Origin: OM182 bacterium MED-G28
GTDB lineage: Bacteria > Pseudomonadota > Gammaproteobacteria > Pseudomonadales > Pseudohongiellaceae
Length of the DNA: 64,000 nt
Direction: 5' to 3'
NCBI GenBank assembly: GCA_002457215.1
Contig: NTJZ01000004.1
Span: 186,001-250,000 of the forward strand
Made by a program: the position numbers and the translations under genes. Shown here in pieces: positions 45,918-57,305 of the stretch (its first letter is position 1; each line of letters opens with the position of its first letter). The notes under the pieces are model-generated. The model was not told where the DNA came from. It worked only from the letters and a program-made list of their open reading frames with translations, and did no database searches.

Positions 45918-46775
45918 TTGGCTATGATTTCGTCATCGCTTTTAACTCAGTTTTGGCGCCAACTGTGGGTCTCAAACGACACTCGCGGCATTAAGTTGTC
46001 CATTGCAGCTATTATTCTGTTGATTATAGTTGTGCTTGTTGTAGCCGCTAATAATTTTAGTCAGGATGTAGACTCCCCAGGAGAGATTCTGGTTATACAA
46101 GAACCAATTGTTGTATTCCCTGATTTCGCCTCGATCAACAGTATCTCCGCAAAGAAACAGCAGTTCTTCGATTATCTTGAAGTTTTTCTCATCGCTGAAA
46201 ATATAGCTATCACCCAGTTCAGAGACCAACTTGATGATTATCTAAAGATCGCAACTAGTGGTGCAGGATTTAGTGAATTTGAAAGGGCATGGATGTTTCG
46301 CTTAGCTAGACGCTATCGGATTGAGGTTGAAAATTATACAGAGAAAGAAATTGTCGATGAGCTTCTATTAAGAGTTGATGTTTTGCCTGTTTCCCTTGCT
46401 CTCGCGCAAGCGGCGAACGAATCAGCTTGGGGCACTTCTCGGTTTGCTTTAGAGGGTAATAATATTTTTGGGCAGTGGTGCTATGAGCAAGGGTGTGGAA
46501 TCGTGCCTGCGCGGCGTCAGGCAGGAGCTATTCATGAAGTAAAATCATTTGTTTCTGTTGAAGACGCCGTAAAGTCTTATTTTTTGAATATTAATAGTCA
46601 TCCGTCTTATTCTTATTTGCGTGATTTAAGGTCTCGCATGCGAGCTAGAGGGTTAAGGTTGGACCCTATGTCATTGGCCATTGGTCTAGGAAGGTATTCA
46701 GAGCAGGGAGACAATTATGTCGACGAAGTTCAGAGGATTATTATTCAAAACGAGTTACGCAAGAGAGACGCTTAA
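45918..46775 (+). CDS. Bax-like glucosaminidase domain protein, membrane anchored
   Basis: N-terminal TM; SLALAQAANESAWGTSRFALEGNNIFGQWCYEQGCGIVPARRQAGAIHEVKSF, SYFLNINSHPSYSYLRDLR. Confidence 0.88.
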   Translation: MAMISSSLLTQFWRQLWVSNDTRGIKLSIAAIILLIIVVLVVAANNFSQDVDSPGEILVIQEPIVVFPDFASINSISAKKQQFFDYLEVFLIAENIAITQFRDQLDDYLKIATSGAGFSEFERAWMFRLARRYRIEVENYTEKEIVDELLLRVDVLPVSLALAQAANESAWGTSRFALEGNNIFGQWCYEQGCGIVPARRQAGAIHEVKSFVSVEDAVKSYFLNINSHPSYSYLRDLRSRMRARGLRLDPMSLAIGLGRYSEQGDNYVDEVQRIIIQNELRKRDA

Positions 46776-46778
46776 ATT

Positions 46779-47828
46779 CTAGTCTAAATTGATCCACTGG
46801 ATCGAGTACCAAAAATATCTTCCAGCATCTGATGCCGGTGCAGTACAAAGATAGCGCCACCTTCTTCCTTGAAACTCCTGATCAGGAATAATTGTCAAAA
46901 CCCCATTTTCTTGATCGACCCACTCCATTGGGAGAGGCTGGCTGTTGGCGAAACAACCGATCTGAGAGATGTTGTAATCGCCTTCGGCAAATTGAAGAGA
47001 GACTGTGGGGGCTCGGGAAGTCGTTACTGGAGATAATGGGTCTACTAATTTTACATTGAATGCTTTTGTATCGAATTTTGTGCGAGCTGTCTCTAAGTTG
47101 GCATAAATAGAGGCAAGTGGGAAGCGAGGCAGTGCTAAGAAGTCTGAATTGACTCCCACGGCACCAGAATTCTGAGCTAAACCCACAAAACTATTCTTTG
47201 CCAACATGGTTTTAATATCTTGGTCAAATTCACCGTAAGGGTAGGCAAGGTAGCGGTGTGTTTGTCCGGTTTCGTTTAATATCCTTTGCTCTGCTGAGAT
47301 TAGTTCTGATTCCAGCCGTTGCAGCCATGCGTCATCATCTTCGTTGGCATATTTTTCGAGCATGTAAGGGTGCTCAACCATATGGTTAGCTATTATCACA
47401 CCGGCATCCGACATTTCCCGAATTTGATCCCAAGTCATGTAGCTATTCTGATTTCGGTCTATCGGACCAGTACTGAGAAATAATGTGAAAGGGAAGTTGA
47501 ATGACTGCAGCATAGGAAATGCTTCTTCATAAATTGAGATGTAGCCATCGTCGAAGGTTATCGCTACTGCTTTGTCTGGGATGGGGTTGCCTGCGCGCAA
47601 GTTTTCTACCATTTGATCGAGGGGAATGACATTAAATTCGTTATCCCGCAGATACTCTAAATGATTACGAAAATTTTCCGGGGAAATACTCGTAGAAGGC
47701 GGCGTATCTGATGCCACGTGATGGTATAAGAGAATTACGCCATGGCTTTCTTCTGTAGCCGAAAAAGCCATTTGGGTAATAATGAAATTAAGGGTGCCGA
47801 TGCAGCCCAAGATTAGAAGCGTTCGCAT
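46779..47828 (-). CDS. Polysaccharide deacetylase (NodB-like), secreted
   Basis: Signal-like N-terminus; VILLYHHVASDTPPST, AITFDDGYISIYEEAFPML, ANHMVEHPYM, YLAYPYGEFD. Confidence 0.93.
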   Translation of the reverse strand: MRTLLILGCIGTLNFIITQMAFSATEESHGVILLYHHVASDTPPSTSISPENFRNHLEYLRDNEFNVIPLDQMVENLRAGNPIPDKAVAITFDDGYISIYEEAFPMLQSFNFPFTLFLSTGPIDRNQNSYMTWDQIREMSDAGVIIANHMVEHPYMLEKYANEDDDAWLQRLESELISAEQRILNETGQTHRYLAYPYGEFDQDIKTMLAKNSFVGLAQNSGAVGVNSDFLALPRFPLASIYANLETARTKFDTKAFNVKLVDPLSPVTTSRAPTVSLQFAEGDYNISQIGCFANSQPLPMEWVDQENGVLTIIPDQEFQGRRWRYLCTAPASDAGRYFWYSIQWINLD

Positions 47829-47924
47829 AGATTGCTCATGAATTAGCTGATAAGCCTAATAGTATCTCAAATCTCTGCATTAGATGCTTTTCTTGTGCCG
47901 CTTCTTAATCGGCGTAGGCGAAGG

Positions 47925-47930
47925 TATAAT
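47925..47930 (+). promoter_or_regulatory. Candidate sigma70 -10 element for fadBA
   Basis: Exact TATAAT 107 bp upstream of fadB; no convincing -35 at 17 bp. Confidence 0.4.
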
Positions 47931-48036
47931 GCGCCCCCAATCGAAGGTGGGGCTTGAAGACAAGCAGCCACCCCTATGCTTTCTGAGCTTGGATGCTCAA
48001 AATCGACAATAGGATGCAATCAGTCAAAGGTCCAAA

Positions 48037-50190
48037 ATGGAGAGAAAAATGATGTATTCGGGCAAGGCGCTCAAAGTAGAAATGTTGCCTTCTGGCGCAG
48101 CCAATTTAGTCTTCGATTTAGAGGGCTCATCAGTAAACAAATTTAATCAGACAACTCTGAAAGAGTTGCGAGAAGTGGTAACTGCCCTGCAAGATTCAAG
48201 TGTTTCGGGTTTGATTGTTTCGAGCGCCAAACCAGCATTTATAGTTGGTGCAGACATTACGGAGTTCACCGCAATGTTTTCTGAGCCAGAAGACACTATT
48301 TTAAGTTGGCTTGTAGAATCTAATAAAATTTTTAATGACCTGGAAGATTTGCCTTTCCCAACCGTGACGGCTATTAACGGAATTGCCTTGGGTGGTGGGT
48401 TTGAAATGGCACTAACGACTCACTATCGAGTTGGTACTGTAAAGTCTGTCGTTGGATTTCCAGAAGTTAAGCTTGGAATTTTGCCTGGATTTGGCGGAAC
48501 GGTCCGTTTACCTCGTTTAATCGGAGCGGATAATGCTAACCACTGGATTAGCAGCGGATCTCACATCAAAGCTCCACAAGCACAAACTGAAGGTGCTATC
48601 GATGCAATCGTAGAGGAAGACAAGTTAATTGCAGCTTGTGAAGATATGATTAATCAATGCATTGCTGGCAAACTGGATTATGGAGCGGTAAGAGCAACAA
48701 AAAATTCAGCTCTGACATTGCAGCCAATTGAGCTTAACGTAGCTTTTGAGACAGCTAAGGGGATGGTGTTAGCTAAGGCAGGGACACATTATCCGGCACC
48801 CATTACCGCAGTAGAGGTAATGCAAGAAGCAGCATTGTCTGATAGAGCTGCCGCATTAGAAATTGAGCATAAAGGTTTTTTAAAGCTCGCTAAGACTGAG
48901 GTCGCTGCTAATTTAGTGCAGATGTTCCTCAATGATCAATTTCTTTCTGGTGCAGCAAAAAAGCAAATCTCGCAGGCTGTTGAAGTCAGTTATGCTGGCG
49001 TTTTGGGCGCAGGGATAATGGGTGGAGGAATTGCCTATCAGTCCGCGCTTAAAGGTACACCAATAATAATGAAGGACATTGCCCAGGAAGGGATCGACTT
49101 GGGAATGAATGAAGCTAAGAAATTACTCGGCAAGCAGATGGCGCGTGGTCGCATAGATGCAAACAAAATGGTTTCCATTTTGGCCGACATAACGCCTTCC
49201 TTGGGTTACGACGGTTTTGATAAAGCCAATATCATCGTCGAAGCGATTGTGGAAAACACTGGTATTAAACAATCTGTTCTTGCGGAACTAGAATCTTTGG
49301 TTGGTGAGAAAACCATAATTGCCTCCAATACTTCAACTATTTCAATCGACGAATTGGCGACTGCTCTAGAAAGACCCGAGAACTTTTGTGGTATGCACTT
49401 TTTTAACCCGGTACCGGTAATGCCCCTGGTAGAGGTAATTAGAGGAGAGCACAGTAGCGATGCCACGATTGCTGCGACTGTGGCCTATGCTAAGAAGATG
49501 GGTAAAACGCCAATCGTAGTCAATAATTGTCCTGGCTTTTTAGTTAACCGGATCTTGTTCCCTTATTTTGGCGCATTCTCCCGACTTATTTATGACGGAG
49601 CAGATTTTCGACAGATTGACAAGGCAATGGAAAAATTCGGCTGGCCTATGGGGCCAGCATATCTTCTTGATGTCATTGGGGTTGATACTGCTGTGCATTG
49701 CCAGGATGTCATGGCCGCTGGATTTAAAAGAATGAATATTGATTTTGATAGTGCGATTGACCAGTTATATGCGCAGAAAGACTTGGGGCAAAAAACGGGA
49801 AAGGGATTCTATCTTTACGAGATTGATAAACGCGGTAAACCGAAAAAATTACCAAATCCCGAAATAGAAACATTGATTTCTTCTGTGCAACAGAGTCCTA
49901 AGGAATTTACGAATGAAGAAATCGTTGAGCGAATGATGGTTGCGATGTGTATTGAGGCTGCGCGCTGTGTTGAAGACAACATTGTGAGCACGGCTATCGA
50001 GGCTGACATGGGATTAATTTTAGGACTAGGCTTTCCGGCATTTCGGGGCGGAGCCCTCCGTTATCTCGATAGCTTGGGAGTATCGAAATTCTGCCAGATC
50101 GCTGATAAATATGCAGAATTAGGTGAGTTGTACACACCGACTGAGCTTATGAGGGATAAAGGCGCGTCTGGTGAAACTTATTATGGGTAG
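48037..50190 (+). CDS. fadB: Fatty acid oxidation complex subunit alpha FadB
   Basis: Enoyl-CoA hydratase half (AINGIALGGGFEMALTTHYRVG, GFPEVKLGILPGFGGTVRLPRLIG) plus 3-hydroxyacyl-CoA dehydrogenase half (GAGIMGGGIAYQSALKG, GMHFFNPVPVMPLVEVIRG). Start may be ATG 48049. Confidence 0.97.
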   Translation: MERKMMYSGKALKVEMLPSGAANLVFDLEGSSVNKFNQTTLKELREVVTALQDSSVSGLIVSSAKPAFIVGADITEFTAMFSEPEDTILSWLVESNKIFNDLEDLPFPTVTAINGIALGGGFEMALTTHYRVGTVKSVVGFPEVKLGILPGFGGTVRLPRLIGADNANHWISSGSHIKAPQAQTEGAIDAIVEEDKLIAACEDMINQCIAGKLDYGAVRATKNSALTLQPIELNVAFETAKGMVLAKAGTHYPAPITAVEVMQEAALSDRAAALEIEHKGFLKLAKTEVAANLVQMFLNDQFLSGAAKKQISQAVEVSYAGVLGAGIMGGGIAYQSALKGTPIIMKDIAQEGIDLGMNEAKKLLGKQMARGRIDANKMVSILADITPSLGYDGFDKANIIVEAIVENTGIKQSVLAELESLVGEKTIIASNTSTISIDELATALERPENFCGMHFFNPVPVMPLVEVIRGEHSSDATIAATVAYAKKMGKTPIVVNNCPGFLVNRILFPYFGAFSRLIYDGADFRQIDKAMEKFGWPMGPAYLLDVIGVDTAVHCQDVMAAGFKRMNIDFDSAIDQLYAQKDLGQKTGKGFYLYEIDKRGKPKKLPNPEIETLISSVQQSPKEFTNEEIVERMMVAMCIEAARCVEDNIVSTAIEADMGLILGLGFPAFRGGALRYLDSLGVSKFCQIADKYAELGELYTPTELMRDKGASGETYYG

Positions 50191-51381
<1,191 letters not shown>

Positions 51382-51397
51382 TTGAGTTGAATCTTTA

Positions 51398-52228
51398 ATG
51401 TTAAAGCAAGCTGATCAATTAAATCTAAATCGAAGCAGGAAAAATTTGCGACGCGATGTTGGTCATGCTATCGCTGATTTTAATATGATCGAAGACGGCG
51501 ACTTAATTATGGTGTGTTTGTCTGGGGGTAAAGACTCTTACACATTGTTGGAGATCCTGCAGAACCTACAAAAACATGCGCCAATAGATTTTGAGATTCG
51601 CGTAGTCAATCTTGACCAAAAACAACCAGGTTTTCCTGAGCATGTGCTACCCAGTTATCTAGCGAGCATTGGTGTTGAATACCAAATTTTGGAGCAGGAT
51701 ACATACTCCATTGTGACTGATAAGATCAGTGAGGGGAAAACCTATTGCGGGCTATGTTCGAGGCTTCGGCGAGGTATTCTCTACAATTATGCTGATTCTA
51801 TAGGGGCGGATAAGATTGCTCTCGGGCACCACCGTGATGATATCGTCGAGACTTTGTTTTTGAATATGTTTTACGGCGGAAAACTTAAGGCTATGCCGCC
51901 TAAACTGTTAAGTGACGATAAACGTAATGTGGTCATCCGACCATTAGCTTATTGCAAAGAAAGTGAGATTAGTAAATTTTCTGACCTTATGAGTTTCCCT
52001 ATTATCCCCTGCAATTTATGCGGTAGTCAGGATAATTTACAACGTCTGGCTATTAAGTCAATGCTACAAGAATGGGAAAAGAAAACCCCTGGTAGAATAG
52101 AAACAATTTTTCGTAGTATCGCTAACGTGTCTTTATCTCAACTAGCGGATACTAGTTTATTTCCATTTCAAGAGCTTAGAAAAAATACTCCTAAAGATAC
52201 GCAGTTAGATTTAGTCGAACTTATTTAA
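51398..52228 (+). CDS. ttcA: tRNA 2-thiocytidine(32) synthetase TtcA
   Basis: [75 protein letters not shown]. Confidence 0.97.
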   Translation: MLKQADQLNLNRSRKNLRRDVGHAIADFNMIEDGDLIMVCLSGGKDSYTLLEILQNLQKHAPIDFEIRVVNLDQKQPGFPEHVLPSYLASIGVEYQILEQDTYSIVTDKISEGKTYCGLCSRLRRGILYNYADSIGADKIALGHHRDDIVETLFLNMFYGGKLKAMPPKLLSDDKRNVVIRPLAYCKESEISKFSDLMSFPIIPCNLCGSQDNLQRLAIKSMLQEWEKKTPGRIETIFRSIANVSLSQLADTSLFPFQELRKNTPKDTQLDLVELI

Positions 52229-52329
52229 TGTTTTTGTTAAGCATTCCCAATGATTCCGCTAAATGAAGTGATCTTGTTATCGACTATTTTAGTTGACGTA
52301 CTTAAGACCACTACAGGATTAATAGAGAG

Positions 52330-52536
52330 ATGGAAATTCCTTTTACAGATTTGACCCATGAAGCACTTCGAGGTGTCATCGAAGAGTTCGTTTCCCGAGA
52401 AGGTACCGATTATGGTTCTGTTGACTTTTCTTTTGAGGAAAAGATAGAGCAAATAAAAGGACAGCTCATGACCGGTGATATAAAATTGGTGTTTGATGCT
52501 GAGACCCAATCATGTAATCTGGTTAAGGTTATTTAG
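52330..52536 (+). CDS. YheU family (UPF0270) protein
   Basis: MEIPFTDLTHEALRGVIEEFVSREGTDYGSVDFSFEEKIEQIKGQLMTGDIKLVFDAETQSCNLV. Confidence 0.88.
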   Translation: MEIPFTDLTHEALRGVIEEFVSREGTDYGSVDFSFEEKIEQIKGQLMTGDIKLVFDAETQSCNLVKVI

Positions 52537-52847
52537 AAGAAGGCTAGAAGGGGAAGAATAAAACCATTTCGAATCGAAATTCTCTGTGATTTTCTACTCG
52601 GACATTCAAACCCCCTTTTATCTTTGATGTCTTTGATTTGCAGCTAGAACCCTTTTTCGCCTCATTAAGTTTTAGTTCCGCCTTTGCTCGCTCGGCGTAA
52701 GCGGAATTCAATCTTTTAATTATGCTTTCTAGTTTTAATTGAACTCTATCTGAAATACGTACGTATCGGCTAAATTCGATATAGTTGAAGATAGGTAGTA
52801 TCCTCTTGCCTTGTTATCAGTACAACTTTTAAAAGTTATCTGGCTCT

Positions 52848-53141
52848 ATGTCGAACGATCTAAACGAACTACAGATAGGTGGCAAAAAAAATGATGAGAG
52901 CGGGACAGACTCAACTGAAATTGAGCTGGACGCAAAGGGACTATATTGCCCGGAACCAGTAATGCTTCTGCATAATCAGATCCGAGATATGAATGCTGGG
53001 GAATCTTTAAAACTAGTCGCGACAGATCCATCTACTACACGTGATGTGCCAAAATTTTGTTTATACCTTGGTCACGAGTTACTTTCCCAAACTCAGCATG
53101 AGGGACTGTACGTGTATTTTATAAAGAAGAAACAGGATTAG
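52848..53141 (+). CDS. tusA: TusA-like sulfurtransferase family protein
   Basis: [53 protein letters not shown]. Confidence 0.9.
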   Translation: MSNDLNELQIGGKKNDESGTDSTEIELDAKGLYCPEPVMLLHNQIRDMNAGESLKLVATDPSTTRDVPKFCLYLGHELLSQTQHEGLYVYFIKKKQD

Positions 53142-53146
53142 AGCCG

Positions 53147-54091
53147 GTGACTGAAGAAGTAGAGAGCTCGGATGTCTATTTAATCGATTCGTCTATTTAC
53201 ATATTCCAGGCACATTTTTCTCCTTTCGTAGAATGCTTTGACCGGGATGGCGGTGAGTTAAGCGCGCTATTTGGGTTCACGCAATTCTTACTGCAGTTTT
53301 TGAGACGGGTAAAACCAAATTATGTCGCGACTGCTCATGATGAGAGTTTATTTTGTGGTTTTCGCCATCAATTGAGTCCGGATTATAAATCTAATCGAGA
53401 ATTGCCAGACGAAAATTTGGGTATGCAATTGAAAGGTTGTAGTGAAGTATGTTCGATAATGGGCCTCCCTACTTTTTCAAGTAGAGTGTATGAAGCAGAT
53501 GACATAATTGGAACTTTAGCGAATTCAGTTAGAAATAATAATTCAAGTGTGCAAGTGCAAATCTTATCGAAAGATAAAGATTTGGCGCAATTGCTAAAAT
53601 CAGAAAAAGACTGTTTATGGGACTATAATCAAAATAGCCGGCGTTACCGTAGAGATATTTTTGAAGAGTTTGGCGTCCATCCCGAACAATTTCCAGACTA
53701 CCTAGCTCTCATCGGTGATTCGGTTGACTGTATTTCTGGGGTGCCAGGAGTTGGTCCGGTAAAAGCAAAAGCTTTGTTGCAGCAATTTAACAGTATTGAA
53801 GAGATTTATCAGAGTATAGGCCTAGTTTCCTCACTTGAGATCAGGGGTGCAAGTGGGCTTGCTAACAAACTTCAAGAATATCAAGATTTGGCGTATCTAA
53901 GTAAGCAATTGGCAACAATCGTATGTGAGGTTTCTGATTCCGAAGAGCTATTTGGTTCCGTAGCTCTGGATGGATTAAAACCTGAAGCTCCTGATAAGGA
54001 AAAATTCCTCGAATTTCTTAATCTTTATAACTTTAGTGCGCCAGATAAAATTAGGCTTGAAAGTCTGGCTGCTAGTTTGACTACGAGATAA
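53147..54091 (+). CDS. xni: 5'-3' exonuclease / flap endonuclease (Xni/ExoIX-like)
   Basis: YLIDSSIYIFQAHFSP, YEADDIIGTLA, ILSKDKDLAQLL, LIGDSVDCISGVPGVGPVKAKALLQQF. Confidence 0.88.
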   Translation: MTEEVESSDVYLIDSSIYIFQAHFSPFVECFDRDGGELSALFGFTQFLLQFLRRVKPNYVATAHDESLFCGFRHQLSPDYKSNRELPDENLGMQLKGCSEVCSIMGLPTFSSRVYEADDIIGTLANSVRNNNSSVQVQILSKDKDLAQLLKSEKDCLWDYNQNSRRYRRDIFEEFGVHPEQFPDYLALIGDSVDCISGVPGVGPVKAKALLQQFNSIEEIYQSIGLVSSLEIRGASGLANKLQEYQDLAYLSKQLATIVCEVSDSEELFGSVALDGLKPEAPDKEKFLEFLNLYNFSAPDKIRLESLAASLTTR

Positions 54092-54100
54092 ATTGATGCG

Positions 54101-55246
54101 ATGAGAATTGTTGCAGATGCAGACCTCTACAGAGTTACCGATTTATTCGCAGATTTGGGCGAGCTTGAATTAGTTCCTGGCCGGCAAATTACAAAGAATC
54201 ATTTGGTAAACGCTGATGCACTCATTGTTCGCTCTGTGACCCCGGTTTCTCGAGATTTGTTAAGAAAGACACCAATTCAATTTGTAGGAACTGCAACTAG
54301 TGGCATCGATCATGTGGATGCAGAATATTTAGCAGAGCATAATATTAAGTTAGCCGATGCGAAGGGAAGCAACGCGAATGCCGTTGTCGATTATTGTTTT
54401 GCGGCAATGGCTGAACTCGGTTTGCTAGATAGCCGTGAGCTCAAGTCTAAGACTATTGGTATAGTTGGCTGCGGCGCAGTTGGTAGTTTATTCGCAAAAA
54501 AGCTAAGTGCCTTAGGAATCTCTGTAATAGTAAATGATCCACCGTTACAAGAAAGAGCTGATGCGGATTTAGAAGTAGTTCCTTTTCGTTTTTGTACGTT
54601 AGAGGAAATCTCTCGATGTGATCTTATTTCACTCCATACTCCGCTCGTAAAGCAAGGCGCTCATCCCACTTTTGGGCTAATAGGACTCGAGTTTCTGCAA
54701 TCTCTTTCCAAAGGGACAGTCTTATTAAACACTTGCCGAGGAGGAGTGGTAAGTGAAAAAGATATAAGAAAGTTTTACCGAGAAAGGAATGATTTGAAGT
54801 TTGTGTTTGATGTTTGGGAAAATGAACCAAGCGTTGCGAGAGATGTGGTCAGTACTACAAAAATTGCGACCCCCCATATCGCGGGTTACAGCATAGAATC
54901 AAAATTCGCAGCAGTAAAGTCGTTGCGTAGGTCTTTGGCAAGCAACTTTGATTTGCCCATAGCCAGTCGAGAATTAATCGGCTTTGATGCAAGTGAAAGT
55001 CATCGCGAATTCAAAGAAGGAAATACTCTGAAAACAGTCCTAGCACAAGATTTTCCGTTGCAAAAAATTAGCAATGATTTTAAGTGTGCTATTAATGACG
55101 GTCAGGACCTGAATTATTTTGACAATGTGCGCAGGCAATTGATCTCCAGAAGGGAGTATCGAGGAGCTTCGATGGATGACTCAACCTTAGGAGAATTTCA
55201 GAAACAAATTTTAGCTGAACTAGAGGTATCGAAGAGTAAAAATTAA
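54101..55246 (+). CDS. pdxB: 4-phosphoerythronate dehydrogenase PdxB
   Basis: MRIVADADLYRVTDLFADLGELELVPGRQI, DALIVRSVTPVSRDLL, TATSGIDHVD, GIVGCGAVGSLFAKKL, NTCRGGVVSE, TPHIAGYSIESK. Confidence 0.95.
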   Translation: MRIVADADLYRVTDLFADLGELELVPGRQITKNHLVNADALIVRSVTPVSRDLLRKTPIQFVGTATSGIDHVDAEYLAEHNIKLADAKGSNANAVVDYCFAAMAELGLLDSRELKSKTIGIVGCGAVGSLFAKKLSALGISVIVNDPPLQERADADLEVVPFRFCTLEEISRCDLISLHTPLVKQGAHPTFGLIGLEFLQSLSKGTVLLNTCRGGVVSEKDIRKFYRERNDLKFVFDVWENEPSVARDVVSTTKIATPHIAGYSIESKFAAVKSLRRSLASNFDLPIASRELIGFDASESHREFKEGNTLKTVLAQDFPLQKISNDFKCAINDGQDLNYFDNVRRQLISRREYRGASMDDSTLGEFQKQILAELEVSKSKN

Positions 55247-56523
55247 TTCCTGTATTGTTCCAGAACTCTGCCAATCTGTTTTATTGCGGAGGAGAGTTCA
55301 TCTTCTCGCGGCAAAAACACAATACGAAAATGCTGCTGGTCCATTATATTAAAAGCACTTCCTTGCACTAGGAGTATTTTCTCTTGATCTAGGATATCCA
55401 GAATGAGTGAATCATCATCTTTTATATCGTAAACAGTAGGATCTAACTTTGGAAATAAATAAATTGCCCCCATCGGCTTTACGCAAGTGATTCCCGGTAT
55501 TTGATTTATCAATTCCCAGGTTACGTCGCGCTGTTGCTTTAGACGTCCGCCTGGCAAGACCAGTTCATTTACACTTTGGTATCCCCCAAGTGCAGTTTGT
55601 ACTGCAAATTGTGCAGGTACATTTGCGCATAGGCGCATGTTTGTTAGAATTTCGAGGCCTTCAATATAGCTCTTCGCTGTATGTTTGGGACCACTAAGTA
55701 TCATCCAGCCCGATCTAAAACCCGCCAGGCGATATGATTTAGATAAACCGTTAAAACTTACTGTGAATACGTCATCGCTTAATGAAGCTAAAGGAGTAAA
55801 TACAGCCTCGTCGTAAATGATCTTGCTATAGATTTCATCTGAAAAAATAATTAGTTTGTGCTTGCGAGCAAGTGCGACCAGTTCCAATAATATTTCACGA
55901 CTATAAACCGCGCCTGTAGGATTGTTTGGATTAATAACGACTATTGCACGCGTGCGTTGATTAATTTTAGATTCGATATCGGTAATTGAAGGAAACCAGT
56001 CTGCTGCTTCATCGCATAAATAATGAACTGGATTTCCACCACTTAAGCTCACCGATGCTGTCCAAAGTGGATAGTCTGGAGCTGGAATCAGAATCTCATC
56101 TCCATCATTGATTAGTGCCTGCATTGCTATCGTGATTAGCTCACTAACACCATTTCCTAAATAGATGTCATCGATTTCAACGTCTCCAACGCCGAGTCTT
56201 TGGGATTCTTGCATAATAGCTTTCCGCGCTGGGTAGAGACCTTTGGAATCACTATAACCCTGGGCAGAAGAAAGATTTTGAATAACATCATAAAGAATCT
56301 CATTTGGGGCATTGAATCCAAAAGCGGCAGGGTTGCCTATATTTAATTTAAGAATTTGGTGCCCTTCTTCTTCAAGACGTTTTGCTTCGTCAAGGGTGGG
56401 GCCGCGGATGTCATAACAGACATTGCTCAGCTTGCGTGACTGTCTAATGCTGTCGATAGATGAATCGGCTACTGGAGTATCGGCTATTGACTCTATTTTT
56501 TTCATCTTAGTGTAATCGGCCAT
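55243..56523 (-). CDS. alaA: Alanine-synthesising aminotransferase AlaA-like (PLP-dependent)
   Basis: SNVCYDIRGPTLDEAKRLEEEGHQILKLNIGNPAAFGFNAPNEIL, AQGYSDSKGLYPARKAI, INPNNPTGAVYSREI, FNGLSKSYRLAGFRSGWMI. Confidence 0.94.
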   Translation of the reverse strand: MADYTKMKKIESIADTPVADSSIDSIRQSRKLSNVCYDIRGPTLDEAKRLEEEGHQILKLNIGNPAAFGFNAPNEILYDVIQNLSSAQGYSDSKGLYPARKAIMQESQRLGVGDVEIDDIYLGNGVSELITIAMQALINDGDEILIPAPDYPLWTASVSLSGGNPVHYLCDEAADWFPSITDIESKINQRTRAIVVINPNNPTGAVYSREILLELVALARKHKLIIFSDEIYSKIIYDEAVFTPLASLSDDVFTVSFNGLSKSYRLAGFRSGWMILSGPKHTAKSYIEGLEILTNMRLCANVPAQFAVQTALGGYQSVNELVLPGGRLKQQRDVTWELINQIPGITCVKPMGAIYLFPKLDPTVYDIKDDDSLILDILDQEKILLVQGSAFNIMDQQHFRIVFLPREDELSSAIKQIGRVLEQYRN

Positions 56524-56656
56524 ATCGGCATTGCTATAACTAAAATCTGATTTTGGGTAAAATAGCTTAATTCAGTTCTATATATAAGAAACTTTCTATT
56601 ATACAGGAAGTTACGAATGATACCTAGATTAGAAAATGAGAGAGCAAGGATTATAA

Positions 56657-57079
56657 GTGGCAGATACTCCAGAAATACCTGATAAAAATAGCAAATCAGA
56701 CGAAGAATGGCGGCAGAAGCTCGATGCCGAAAGTTTTCATGTGCTACGAGAAAAAGGCACTGAAAGGGCGTTTACTGGCGAGTACTTGGACTTGAAAGAA
56801 GAGGGGACCTATCACTGCGGGGCCTGCGATGAGCCTTTGTTTTCTTCCAAGGCTAAATATGATTCTGGGTCGGGTTGGCCTAGCTTTTATCAACCATCAC
56901 AAGCAGGAGGGGTTAGGGAAACTCCAGATTACTCCCATGGTATGGTCAGGACTGAAGTGGTATGCAGTAAGTGCGAATCTCATTTAGGCCATGTTTTTCC
57001 AGATGGGCCGCCAGAAAGTGGTTTGCGCTATTGCATTAACTCAGTGTCATTGGGTTTTAAGAAAAACAATGAAATTTGA
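56657..57079 (+). CDS. msrB: Peptide-methionine (R)-S-oxide reductase MsrB
   Basis: GTG start; [84 protein letters not shown]. Confidence 0.97.
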   Translation: MADTPEIPDKNSKSDEEWRQKLDAESFHVLREKGTERAFTGEYLDLKEEGTYHCGACDEPLFSSKAKYDSGSGWPSFYQPSQAGGVRETPDYSHGMVRTEVVCSKCESHLGHVFPDGPPESGLRYCINSVSLGFKKNNEI

Positions 57080-57305
57080 TTTAATATTCTAGTAATACAA
57101 ATAAGACGAGTACCTGCTGGTCACTGGAGTCGATGCTGGTAGCTTTCCTCCTTAATGCAAGTGAGCATTGTCGGTGAGTGATTGGTAATCAGTGTTTCAG
57201 GCAGAGCTTGACCTCTCGATATTGTGGTCCATTTAAGTACCACAAAGCCATTAGGCCTAAGCAAGCGAAACAGGAATGAAAATTGGGTGGGTACTTTCAG
57301 GGGAA

